Shown: positions 7,327-14,262, counted from the stretch's first letter. The stretch: DNA of 16,809 bases from UBA2882 sp964619485 (GCA_964619485.1 CAZUCI010000064.1:1-16809); one strand, 5' to 3'. Made by a program: numbers and translations. The notes: generated by a model from the sequence alone, not told the origin.

Positions 7327-8104
7327 TCCGGATGAAATGATGATGTCCGAAAGTAAATTATTAAAGGCTGGAGAGAGGCTGGATGATCTGGGGCGTAAGG
7401 GCTACCGGATTATTCAGAATCCATCCAGTTTTTGTTTTGGGATTGATGCTGTTCTATTGACAGGGTTTGCTAAAATCAAAAAAGGAAGCTCTGTTATAGA
7501 TTTTGGGACAGGAACAGGAATCATCCCTATTTTGCTGGAGGCTAAAACGGAAGCCGCACATCTGACAGGACTGGAGATTCAGCCTGAGAGCGCAGATATG
7601 GCAAGGAGAAGTGTCACATTAAATCACCTGGAGGAGAAGATTACAATTCTGGAAGGGGATATCAGGGAGGCATCCATGCTTGTGGGAAGCGGCTCTTTTG
7701 ATGTGGTTACCTCCAATCCTCCCTATATGATAGGGGAGCATGGTCTTACCAGTGAAAACAGACAGAAAATGATTGCAAGGCATGAGGTCATGTGTACCTT
7801 TGAAGATATTGCAAGAGAGGCTTCAAGGGTGTTGAAAACCAGAGGAACCTTTTATCTGGTACACAGACCCTTCCGTCTGGTGGAGCTGTTTATGACCATG
7901 ACGAAATACAGCCTGGAGCCGAAAAGAATGAAGCTGGTGCATCCGTTTGTGGATAAAGAGCCAAATATGGTTTTGATTGAGGCAAAAAAAGGTGGAAAAT
8001 CCAGAATTACCATCGAAAGTCCTTTGATTGTATACAAAGAGGCAGGGGTTTATACAGATGAGATTTATGATATTTATAAGCCTGCAGAATATGATGACAG
8101 ATAA
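7319..8104 (+). CDS. TrmN6-family tRNA1(Val) adenine N6-methyltransferase (YabB)
   Basis: This is a 261-residue class I SAM methyltransferase. Motif I is VIDFGTGTG (59-67), an acidic motif II residue lies in LTGLEIQ, and the catalytic motif SNPPY has N133-P-P-Y136, as in N6-adenine methylases. The start GYRIIQNPSSFCFGIDAVLL is typical of the TrmN6/YabB family, which methylates A37 of tRNA1(Val) in E. coli; the target in clostridia is inferred. It overlaps ricT by 8 bases (ATGAGTAA holds both its start and the ricT stop) and has no strong ribosome site of its own, so it probably relies on translational coupling. Confidence 0.87.
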   Translation: MSNPDEMMMSESKLLKAGERLDDLGRKGYRIIQNPSSFCFGIDAVLLTGFAKIKKGSSVIDFGTGTGIIPILLEAKTEAAHLTGLEIQPESADMARRSVTLNHLEEKITILEGDIREASMLVGSGSFDVVTSNPPYMIGEHGLTSENRQKMIARHEVMCTFEDIAREASRVLKTRGTFYLVHRPFRLVELFMTMTKYSLEPKRMKLVHPFVDKEPNMVLIEAKKGGKSRITIESPLIVYKEAGVYTDEIYDIYKPAEYDDR

Positions 8105-8127
8105 TGACAGAATAAATGGAGAAGATA

Positions 8128-8991
8128 ATGAGCGGAACCTTATATTTGTGTGCAACACCCATAGGAAATCTTGGCGACATGACACCCCGGGTAAGAGAAA
8201 CTCTCAGTCAGGTTGATCTGATTGCGGCCGAGGACACCAGAAACAGCATTAAGCTGCTGAATCATTTTGAAATTAAGACGCCTATGACCAGCTACCACGA
8301 ATTTAATAAAGTGGACAAGGCAAAGGTACTGGTGGCAAAGCTGGCTGAGGGGAAGAATATTGCGCTGATTACAGATGCAGGAACACCGGCTATTTCAGAT
8401 CCGGGCGAGGTTCTTGTGGCCATGTGCATGGAGGCGGGAATTTCCGTTACCAGTCTTCCGGGACCGGCGGCATGTATTACTGCGCTGACGTTATCAGGAC
8501 TTCCAACAAGGAGATTTTGTTTTGAGGGCTTTTTACCGGCAGAGAAGAAGGAGAAGCAGATGATCTTGGAGGATTTGAAAAAGGAATCCAGAACCATTAT
8601 TCTGTATGAGGCACCCCATCGATTAAAAAGTACATTGAAGGAGCTTTACGGTGCATTAGGCGAGCGGAGAATTACACTCTGCAGAGAATTGACAAAGAAG
8701 TTTGAAACAATTATGCCTACAACCCTTGAAAATGCAATGAGCTTTTATGAACAGGAAGACCCAAGAGGGGAATATGTAATTGTCCTTGAGGGAAAGAGTC
8801 TTTATGACAGAAAGCGGGAAGAACAGCAGGACTGGCAGCAGCTGCCAATCGAAGAACATCTTCAGGTTTATGAGAAACAGGGTATGGACCACAAGGAAGC
8901 GATGAAGGCGGTTGCCAGGGATCGCGGAATATCAAAAAGAGATGTTTACAATTATCTTGTAAAAACAGTTGACAATTCTCAGGGCAGATAA
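8128..8991 (+). CDS. rsmI: 16S rRNA (cytidine-1402 2'-O)-methyltransferase
   Basis: The 287-residue protein matches RsmI (YraL/YabC), which 2'-O-methylates C1402 in the decoding centre of 16S rRNA. It has the SAM-binding tetrapyrrole-methylase fold: LCATPIGNLGDMTPR at the N-terminus, AAEDTRNS, SYHEFNK, the glycine-rich ITDAGTPAISDPG, and SLPGPAACITALTLSGLPT. The C-terminal helical extension ends KRDVYNYLVK. An in-frame ATG at 8116 has no ribosome site, whereas GGAGAAG (8118-8124) precedes the ATG at 8128 and gives the usual MSGTLYL start. The last codons also carry the -35 of the acpP promoter. Confidence 0.95.
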   Translation: MSGTLYLCATPIGNLGDMTPRVRETLSQVDLIAAEDTRNSIKLLNHFEIKTPMTSYHEFNKVDKAKVLVAKLAEGKNIALITDAGTPAISDPGEVLVAMCMEAGISVTSLPGPAACITALTLSGLPTRRFCFEGFLPAEKKEKQMILEDLKKESRTIILYEAPHRLKSTLKELYGALGERRITLCRELTKKFETIMPTTLENAMSFYEQEDPRGEYVIVLEGKSLYDRKREEQQDWQQLPIEEHLQVYEKQGMDHKEAMKAVARDRGISKRDVYNYLVKTVDNSQGR

Positions 8992-8997
8992 TATATT
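8969..8997 (+). promoter_or_regulatory. Sigma-A promoter of acpP, overlapping the end of rsmI
   Basis: TTGACA (8969-8974), a 17-bp spacer and TATATT (8992-8997) make a near-consensus promoter. The -35 and spacer lie within the last codons of rsmI and the -10 begins right after its stop. The predicted start is near 9004, giving a leader of about 40 bases. It lets acpP be expressed apart from the long operon. Confidence 0.8.
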
Positions 8998-9043
8998 ATT
9001 GTGAGTGTCGAACGATATCTGAAAAATAAAAGGAGAAGATGAT

Positions 9044-9277
9044 ATGTTAGAAAGAGTAAAAGAAATAATTAGAGAACAGTTAAATTTGGATGGGGCTGAA
9101 ATCACAGAAGAATCTTCTTTTAAAGATGATTTAGGTGCTGATTCCCTGGATCTGTTTGAGTTGGTAATGGCGTTTGAAGAAGAGTACGGAATTGAAATTC
9201 CAGCTGAGGAGTTAGAGAGTATTGCCACAGTTGGTGACGTTATTGAATATATGAAGAGCAAAGGCGTAGAGGCATAA
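9044..9277 (+). CDS. acpP: Acyl carrier protein
   Basis: The 77-residue acidic protein carries growing acyl chains in fatty acid synthesis. The attachment motif is LGADSLD, with S34 as the phosphopantetheine site, followed by the usual helix ELVMAFEEEYGIEIP. The ribosome site AAAGGAGAAG lies about 5 bases before the ATG. It stands alone, with no fab genes nearby, and has its own strong promoter and terminator, as fits a highly expressed protein. A carrier for another pathway cannot be excluded, but sequence and isolation from biosynthetic genes favour the housekeeping ACP. Confidence 0.93.
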   Translation: MLERVKEIIREQLNLDGAEITEESSFKDDLGADSLDLFELVMAFEEEYGIEIPAEELESIATVGDVIEYMKSKGVEA

Positions 9278-9333
9278 GTACTTTTAGAAACAATGTTTTG
9301 CATGTTTGTGTATGCAGCAACATGATATACAGA

Positions 9334-9372
9334 TAAAAAGGGATTGTTCCAATTTGGAACAATCCCTTTTTA
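9334..9372. terminator. Bidirectional terminator between acpP and the DHH gene
   Basis: A perfect inverted repeat, with a 17-bp stem (9334-9350 with 9356-9372) and an AATTT loop, has an A-run on the left and a T-run on the right. It therefore terminates transcription from both convergent genes. Confidence 0.92.
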
Positions 9373-9403
9373 TGTACTGCACTAAACGAACAGAAAGGCT
9401 TTA

Positions 9404-10324
9404 CTACGCATTAGCTAAAGCACTGAGCTCTTCTAACATTTTTGGAAGCTCTTCATCCATGTTCTCATCGGAGAACTGACAGGTTCCAACGTTTTTGTGA
9501 CCGCCGCCATTATATTTTAACATCAGGCTGCCAACGTCCACCTGACTGGTACGGTTGAGGATACTGTAGCCAACAGCGGCAGAACATCCTGCGCCACCCT
9601 TTCCACTTACAATCCATGCGGAGATATTCTGCTCTGGATACATACTGTAAATCATGAAGCGGTTTCCGGTATAAATTGGATCTACACCACGTAAATCTGT
9701 AATAATGAGTTTCCCTTTTACCCAGGTATACTCTTTTACCATCTCTGTAAATTTCTCAGTCTGCTCATTATAAACATCAATTCGCTGCTGAATATCATGG
9801 AGAGCAAGAATTTCATCCGTTGTCATGGTGCGGCATGCATCAATAAGCTTTTCCATCAGCTGATAATTGGAGATGGTAAAGTTACGGAAACGACCAAGAC
9901 CTGTACGTGGATCCATTAAAAAGCCGATTAAGATCCATCCGGTTGGATGCTGAACCTCTTCAATGGTGAGATTGCCGGAGTCAACCTTGTCAACAGCAGC
10001 CATCATCTCGTCAAACTGTGGAAATCTTTCTTTTCCACCATAATATTCATAAATAATTCTCGCGCAGGAAGGAGTAATACGGCTTTCACCCTTATATTTT
10101 CCCTCTAACTGCAATCTTTCGTGTTCACTGGAGTGATGATCAAACCATAAACCACAGCCCTCTACAAAAGGGACATTGGCAAGACAGTCATCCTCGTTCA
10201 CCTCTACGAGGCCATCCTGTAAATCTTTTGGATGAGCAAATTTCCAGTGGTCAATAATGCCGGCTTCCTTTAATAAAGCACCACATGCAAGGCCGTCAAA
10301 GTCAGAACGTGTAATTAGTCTCAT
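9404..10324 (-). CDS. DHH-family phosphoesterase (exopolyphosphatase-like)
   Basis: The 306-residue soluble protein has a DHH domain, with the metal-binding motifs RSDFDG (D8, D10) and FDHHSSE (D62-H63-H64), and a C-terminal DHHA1 domain with GGGHKNVGTCQF (273-284). Such proteins hydrolyse phosphodiesters or phosphoanhydrides (exopolyphosphatase, pyrophosphatase, nano-RNase or cyclic dinucleotide hydrolase). The substrate is not clear from sequence, although annotated relatives are usually called exopolyphosphatase. AAAGGAG lies 7 bases before the ATG. It is transcribed alone, convergent with acpP and divergent from spmA. Confidence 0.85.
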   Translation of the reverse strand: MRLITRSDFDGLACGALLKEAGIIDHWKFAHPKDLQDGLVEVNEDDCLANVPFVEGCGLWFDHHSSEHERLQLEGKYKGESRITPSCARIIYEYYGGKERFPQFDEMMAAVDKVDSGNLTIEEVQHPTGWILIGFLMDPRTGLGRFRNFTISNYQLMEKLIDACRTMTTDEILALHDIQQRIDVYNEQTEKFTEMVKEYTWVKGKLIITDLRGVDPIYTGNRFMIYSMYPEQNISAWIVSGKGGAGCSAAVGYSILNRTSQVDVGSLMLKYNGGGHKNVGTCQFSDENMDEELPKMLEELSALANA

Positions 10325-10344
10325 TTTGTAACTCCTTTATTTTT

Positions 10345-10366
10345 ATTTCTTTCCCAAAAAAGAAAT
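10345..10366 (-). other. AT-rich hairpin in the DHH gene leader
   Basis: An 8-bp perfect inverted repeat (10345-10352 with 10359-10366) with a 6-base loop lies in the predicted 5' leader, a few bases upstream of the AAAGGAG ribosome site. It is mostly A-T pairs, so it may be only a weak structure. Confidence 0.35.
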
Positions 10367-10375
10367 TGGTATCTA

Positions 10376-10404
10376 GAATAATTATAGTCAATCTCACATA
10401 TTTT
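10376..10404 (+). promoter_or_regulatory. Candidate sigma-E-type sporulation promoter of spmA
   Basis: GAATAAT (10376-10382), 14 bases, then CATATTTT (10397-10404) match the sigma-E pattern kmATATT-N14/15-CATACAhT at 6 of 7 and 6 of 8 positions. A start near 10412 would leave AAGGA (10421-10425) and the TTG start at 10434 just downstream. B. subtilis spmA and spmB are sigma-E controlled, which fits. No good sigma-A promoter is seen for spmA. The site almost exactly overlaps the opposing DHH promoter. Confidence 0.45.
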
Positions 10405-10409
10405 TTCAA
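10381..10409 (-). promoter_or_regulatory. Sigma-A promoter of the DHH gene
   Basis: On the minus strand TTGAAA (10404-10409), a 17-bp spacer and a perfect TATAAT (10381-10386) form a strong promoter. Transcription would start near 10374, giving a leader of about 50 bases. Confidence 0.8.
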
Positions 10410-10433
10410 TAAAAACAAGTAAGGAAAAAAGAA

Positions 10434-11081
10434 TTGTTAAATATTATTTGGATTTTCATGATACTGACAGGAATCATTTATGGTTCACTGAGCAGCCAGA
10501 TGGCTGAAATATCCACCGGCGTAATCGAAAGTGGAAAGGAGGCAGTGGATTTATGCATCACCATGATGGGAGTTGTGGCGCTTTGGACGGGACTGATGGA
10601 AATTGCAAAAAGGTCAGGACTGATGGATGGTTTTACCAAGATCCTTCGCCCGTTTCTGCGTTTTCTGTTTCCTGATATTCCAGAGGATCATCCTGCGCTG
10701 ACCTATATTTCTGTCAACACGCTGGCAAACATATTGGGTCTGGGATGGGCCGCGACACCGGCCGGACTGAAGGCGATGGAGCAAATGGCAAAGCTGGAAA
10801 GGGAGGGCAAAAGAGAAAGCAAAAAAGAAGGCAAAAAAGAGATAGAAACAAGAAGAGAGATAGAAACAGAAAGAGCATCCAATGAAATGTGTACATTTTT
10901 AGTTTTAAATATTTCATCGCTGCAGCTGATTCCAATCAATATGATAGCCTATCGAAGCCAGTATGGGTCTGTTAATCCTGCTTCTATCATTGCGCCGGCA
11001 ATACTGGCAACAACTGTGAGCACGCTGACTGGGGTACTTTTCGCAAAATGGATGTGCAGAAAGAGAAGAGGCAGAACATGA
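10434..11081 (+). CDS. spmA: Spore maturation protein A
   Basis: The 215-residue membrane protein acts with SpmB in forespore core dehydration and spore heat resistance. It has a hydrophobic N-terminal segment (about 4-20), the nucleoside-recognition-type gate sequences, and the motifs SVNTLANILGLGWAATPAGLKAM (92-114) and EMCTFLVLNISSLQLIP. The start is TTG with AAGGA 8 bases upstream; MLNIIW is the usual SpmA start. Residues 119-148 form a Lys/Glu/Arg-rich loop that makes the protein about 20 residues longer than typical SpmA and contains short repeats at DNA level. It overlaps spmB by 4 bases (ATGA). Confidence 0.92.
   Translation: MLNIIWIFMILTGIIYGSLSSQMAEISTGVIESGKEAVDLCITMMGVVALWTGLMEIAKRSGLMDGFTKILRPFLRFLFPDIPEDHPALTYISVNTLANILGLGWAATPAGLKAMEQMAKLEREGKRESKKEGKKEIETRREIETERASNEMCTFLVLNISSLQLIPINMIAYRSQYGSVNPASIIAPAILATTVSTLTGVLFAKWMCRKRRGRT
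10819..10868 (+). repeat. Short tandem repeats inside spmA
   Basis: GCAAAAAAGA occurs at 10819-10828 and 10831-10840 (period 12). AGAGATAGAAACA occurs at 10838-10850 and 10856-10868 (period 18). Both periods are multiples of three, so copy changes keep the frame. The repeats encode SKKEGKKE and IETRREIETER. The surrounding strand is almost all purine. Confidence 0.75.
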
Positions 11082-11611
11082 ACGTCTTATCAAATTTATC
11101 AAATATTATTATCCCTGTGCTTATTTTTTATATTGTTGCATATGGTCTGATCAGTAAAACAGAGGTATATGAGGCATTTATTGAGGGAGCAAGGGATGGA
11201 TTAAGGATCGTTGTAAAAATTGCGCCGACGCTGATTGGACTTATGGTGGCAGTGGGGATTCTCAGAGCTTCAGGATTTCTGGAATTTGCAGGGAATATGC
11301 TTGGAAAGCTTACAGACCCCCTGGGTTTTCCGGGAGAACTGGTGCCGCTGTCCTTTGTAAAAATGTTTTCCTCCTCTGCAGCGACAGGTCTTGTGCTGGA
11401 TTTGTTTAAGCGTTACGGGACAGATTCCCGTATTGGGCTGACTACATCGCTGATGATGAGCTGCACCGAGACAATTTTTTATACCATGAGCGTATATTTT
11501 ATGGTGGCAAAGGTAAAAAAGACCAGATGGACTCTGGCGGGAGCATTACTTGCCACGTTGGCGGGAACAGCTGCCAGTGTCATTTTGGCCGGATTTATGA
11601 CATTACCTTAG
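11078..11611 (+). CDS. spmB: Spore maturation protein B
   Basis: The 177-residue polytopic membrane protein is the partner of SpmA. Its length agrees with B. subtilis SpmB. Family features include the N-terminal segment IIIPVLIFYIVAYG, EAFIEGARDGLRIVVKIAPTLIG, and the conserved SCTETIFYTMSVYF. An in-frame ATG at 11048 lies inside spmA without a ribosome site. GAAGAGG before the ATG at 11078 and the ATGA overlap with the spmA stop mark the true start. Its TAG stop interlocks with the stop of the convergent nuclease gene, and no terminator lies between them. Confidence 0.92.
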   Translation: MNVLSNLSNIIIPVLIFYIVAYGLISKTEVYEAFIEGARDGLRIVVKIAPTLIGLMVAVGILRASGFLEFAGNMLGKLTDPLGFPGELVPLSFVKMFSSSAATGLVLDLFKRYGTDSRIGLTTSLMMSCTETIFYTMSVYFMVAKVKKTRWTLAGALLATLAGTAASVILAGFMTLP

Positions 11612-12063
11612 CTTTGTTCCTCCTCGATCATGGAGTCTATGTAGCCGCGGTCCCAGAGAAGTATTTTCAATTTCTTTGCAGCTTCCACAGCAGGAGCAGT
11701 AAAGTACTGATTGGTCATGACAGCACCTACCATGCAGTCATAATAGTCCCGCCCAAAGTAGGCCTCCTGAATGGCTTTTACACCGACAGAATCCTGATAG
11801 CGCTTACATTGAATGGCAAAGGTGATGCCTTCCTTCTGGGCTAAAATATCAATGCCAAAATCACCGCTGGCTTTTGTCAGCTCAATTTCAGTAAATCCAT
11901 GGTTTTTTAACAGCGAAGCACAGAATTGTTCAAAATCAACACCTTCCATGTCGTCCATGGAGGAGGATTTAAAGGACTTATGAAAGCTGCGGCTCAATTG
12001 AAAAACAATAATAATGCATATAAGAAAGATAGAACAAGAAAGAATGATAATGTAGTTTTCCAT
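11608..12063 (-). CDS. Membrane-anchored Mrr-type restriction endonuclease-like protein
   Basis: The 151-residue protein has one N-terminal transmembrane segment (about 4-21) and a PD-(D/E)xK nuclease domain of the Mrr_cat type. E45 (VDFEQFCASLL), D72 (GDFGIDILAQ) and Q85-C-K87 (FAIQCKRY) form the expected catalytic set, so the domain looks active. Full-length Mrr enzymes cut modified DNA; the role of small membrane-tethered relatives is not established. An in-frame TTG at 12090 is possible, but CAGGAG lies 9-10 bases before the ATG at 12063. No methylase or specificity subunit is nearby. The 3' end overlaps spmB by 4 bases in convergent orientation. Confidence 0.83.
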   Translation of the reverse strand: MENYIIILSCSIFLICIIIVFQLSRSFHKSFKSSSMDDMEGVDFEQFCASLLKNHGFTEIELTKASGDFGIDILAQKEGITFAIQCKRYQDSVGVKAIQEAYFGRDYYDCMVGAVMTNQYFTAPAVEAAKKLKILLWDRGYIDSMIEEEQS

Positions 12064-12119
12064 CTTTGAAGGCTCCTGTCTGATTAGCAAATAAAGTAAA
12101 TTTTTAAGTAATTTCTATC

Positions 12120-12148
12120 ATCTTATCATGGAACACAATTCTTTACAA
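12120..12148 (-). promoter_or_regulatory. Probable promoter of the Mrr-like gene
   Basis: On the minus strand TTGTAA (12143-12148), a 17-bp spacer and an extended -10 TGATAAGAT (12120-12128) are present. Transcription would start near 12113, about 50 bases before the ATG. Its -35 overlaps the -35 of the opposing transporter promoter. Confidence 0.55.
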
Positions 12149-12170
12149 TTTTCAAAAGGGACACTATAAT
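12142..12170 (+). promoter_or_regulatory. Sigma-A promoter of the AEC transporter gene
   Basis: TTTACA (12142-12147), a 17-bp spacer and a perfect TATAAT (12165-12170) are present. The ATG at 12181 begins only 11 bases after the last base of the -10, so transcription should start 0-5 bases before the start codon. Confidence 0.8.
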
Positions 12171-12180
12171 TGAAAATACT

Positions 12181-13131
12181 ATGGATAATTTAATTTTTTC
12201 GCTGAATGCGACAATTCCTGTTTTTCTGACGATGGTCCTGGGCTATCTGTTTAGACAGCTGCACCTGATGGACGAAGCCTTTGTAAAAACGCTAAATAAA
12301 TTTAATTTCCGGGTCACACTGCCGGTTATGCTGTTTGAAGATCTGGCAGGCGCTGATTTTGCTTCTGTCTGGGACGGGCGTTATGTTCTGTTCTGCTTTC
12401 TTGTGACGCTGGTCAGTATTCTTGTGATTTGGCTTCTCTGCGGCCTTTTCATTCAGGAAAAGGATATTCTTGGAGAATTTATACAGGCCTGCTACCGCAG
12501 CAGTGCGGCAGTTTTGGGACTGGCCTTCATACAAAATATTTATGGAACCTCTCAGATGGCACCACTCATGATTATTGGAACAGTTCCATTATACAATGTC
12601 ATGGCAGTAATCATTCTTTCCTTCACCGGACCGGGAGAGCACCGGCTGGACCGGCAGGGACTGAAAAAGTCTCTCACAGGAATTGCCAAAAATCCCATTA
12701 TTATCAGTATTGTTCTGGGAATAATTGTATCTGTAATAAGGGTAGATTTCCCCCCTGTCATCGACAAGACCATTCACAATCTGGCGGTTATGGCTTCACC
12801 ACTGGCGCTGGTTGGTCTGGGAGCAGGCTTTGAGGGGAGAAAGGCCATAAAGAAATTGAAGCCAACAGTCATCTGTACGCTTACCAAGCTGATGATTCTG
12901 CCGGCTGTTTTTCTGCCTTTGGCAGTGAAAATGGGATTTGATGGGGAGAAGATGGTTGCAATCCTGGTGATGTTGGGGTCTGCGACGACGCCGAGCTGTT
13001 TTATTATGGCAAAGAATATGGGGCATGAAGGAACGCTGACCTCCAGCACCGTTGTGGCAACAACATTTTTCAGCGCAGTGAGTCTGACCTTCTGGCTGTT
13101 TATGCTAAAGAGTATGGGAGTCATAGGCTAA
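12181..13131 (+). CDS. AEC-family transporter (auxin efflux carrier type)
   Basis: The 316-residue membrane protein has about ten hydrophobic segments in the two-half AEC arrangement. Features of the family include FSLNATIPVFLTMVLGYLFRQ at the N-terminus, NKFNFRVTLPVMLFEDLAG, and a C-terminal half with ATTPSCFIMAKNMGHEG. AEC proteins export or import organic anions such as malate or auxin-like compounds; the substrate here is unknown. The start at 12181 gives the full first membrane segment, and the next Met codons fall inside or after it. No ribosome site precedes the ATG, and the promoter sits so close that the mRNA seems leaderless. The nucleoid protein gene follows after 73 bases. Confidence 0.9.
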   Translation: MDNLIFSLNATIPVFLTMVLGYLFRQLHLMDEAFVKTLNKFNFRVTLPVMLFEDLAGADFASVWDGRYVLFCFLVTLVSILVIWLLCGLFIQEKDILGEFIQACYRSSAAVLGLAFIQNIYGTSQMAPLMIIGTVPLYNVMAVIILSFTGPGEHRLDRQGLKKSLTGIAKNPIIISIVLGIIVSVIRVDFPPVIDKTIHNLAVMASPLALVGLGAGFEGRKAIKKLKPTVICTLTKLMILPAVFLPLAVKMGFDGEKMVAILVMLGSATTPSCFIMAKNMGHEGTLTSSTVVATTFFSAVSLTFWLFMLKSMGVIG

Positions 13132-13136
13132 AAGGC

Positions 13137-13204
13137 TGATGGAGAGAAACTAGAACCAGGGAGAAACGAAAACCAGGGAGATAGGAAAACCAAGGAGAAA
13201 CGAA
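13137..13204 (+). repeat. 17-bp tandem repeat, each unit with an SD-like core
   Basis: Three units of AACCAGGGAGAAACGAA type lie head to tail at 13154-13170, 13171-13187 and 13188-13204. Unit 2 ends ATAGGAA instead of AAACGAA, and unit 3 has AAGGAG instead of AGGGAG. A degraded fourth copy (GGAGAGAAAC core) lies at 13137-13153. The last unit ends exactly before the ATG at 13205 and supplies its AAGGAG with a 7-base spacer. The array fills most of the gap between the transporter and the nucleoid protein gene. Confidence 0.85.
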
Positions 13205-14224
13205 ATGCATAGAGACGACATAAGGATTAAGAGAGTAATTGTACATATTCTGGATTCCACTGTGGGAATGCCGGTTTTATCGGAAAAAGAGACGGAATTT
13301 GGCTCTGAGCTGGCTGATTTTCTGAGGGAGCATATCTATAAGATCGCTTCAGGCGATGACTGCAAGCTGTGTCAGTTCCACAAGGAGGAATCTGAGGTTT
13401 ATCATATGCTGGAGCAGTATGATGAGGAGTTTTTTATCGATGTCAGTAAGGATATGGCCAATTATCTGTATCAGATTATGAACAGCAACATTGATATACC
13501 GGCAGCAGATCTGATGGTGGTCAGATTCAATGAACAGGGAACGGAATATCTTGCTCTTTTAAAAATGAACTATAAGGAATTTTATACACATAAGACGATG
13601 ACAGCCGAGGAGGGAAATGAGAATCAGATTATCAAATATAAGTCTATTCTGCCAACGGAAAGTCAGAGACTGCAGGAGGCGGCGATTATCAATCTGTCCG
13701 ATTTGAGCGTGTATGCCATTGAGAAAAAGTACGATGTAAATGGGGAGAAAACGAACTATTTTACCTATCTGTTTTTAAAATGCTCAAGCAAGCTGTCACC
13801 CAAATCCCAGCTTTCCATTGTGACCAGAGCAGTGGAAAATGTCCAGAATGGCTATTATGATGAGACAAAGCAGTATGAAGCAAATATGCGTGCAAAAAAT
13901 ATTATTCATCAGGAGCTGGAAGAGAATGGCAAATTTACGGTGGAGACCATTGCAGATAAAATCTTTGAGGAAAAGCCGGAGCTAAAGCAGGAATTCCAGG
14001 AAAAGATGGAAAAATATGACATGATTCACGAAGAGGTTGCACCGGTCAGCGAAAAAACAGTAAAAAAATATGAGACTCAGGTCCTGAAAACAGATTCCGG
14101 TATTGAGATTAAAATTCCAATGAAGGAGTACAATGACCCCTCCAGTGTGGAATTCATCACAGAAGAAAATGGAAATGTTTCTGTTTTAATCAAAAATATC
14201 GGCTGCTTAAAAGCAAGAATTTAA
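13205..14224 (+). CDS. Nucleoid-associated protein, NdpA/YejK family
   Basis: The 339-residue soluble protein matches the 37-kDa nucleoid-associated family (PF04245). It has IKRVIVHILDS at the N-terminus, a central beta-rich region with DLMVVRFNEQGTEYLALLKMNYK, and a charged helical C-terminal part. Length and layout are normal for the family. E. coli YejK binds the nucleoid and topoisomerase IV; the role in Firmicutes is not known. The ribosome site AAGGAG is the core of the last unit of a 17-bp tandem repeat. It is probably transcribed with the AEC transporter. No clear terminator lies in the 38 bases before the convergent neighbour. Confidence 0.82.
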   Translation: MHRDDIRIKRVIVHILDSTVGMPVLSEKETEFGSELADFLREHIYKIASGDDCKLCQFHKEESEVYHMLEQYDEEFFIDVSKDMANYLYQIMNSNIDIPAADLMVVRFNEQGTEYLALLKMNYKEFYTHKTMTAEEGNENQIIKYKSILPTESQRLQEAAIINLSDLSVYAIEKKYDVNGEKTNYFTYLFLKCSSKLSPKSQLSIVTRAVENVQNGYYDETKQYEANMRAKNIIHQELEENGKFTVETIADKIFEEKPELKQEFQEKMEKYDMIHEEVAPVSEKTVKKYETQVLKTDSGIEIKIPMKEYNDPSSVEFITEENGNVSVLIKNIGCLKARI

Positions 14225-14262
14225 AAGCGGCCAGTGTCTGGGACAGCTGAAGGCATACAAAA

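Noticed and set aside
10434..11611. SpmA/SpmB as a nucleoside transporter pair
   Set aside because: Both contain gate-like segments shared with nucleoside-recognition proteins, but order, overlap, length and conserved motifs identify the spore maturation pair.
11608..13131. New defence island around the Mrr-like nuclease
   Set aside because: Its neighbours are a sporulation pair and a transporter on a divergent promoter. No methylase, helicase, toxin-antitoxin or other defence gene is adjacent, so a multi-gene system is not supported.
14225..14262. Possible terminator between the nucleoid protein gene and the DUF885 gene (TGTC-TGG-GACA hairpin)
   Set aside because: The stem is short and needs a bulge to extend, and no T-run follows on either strand.
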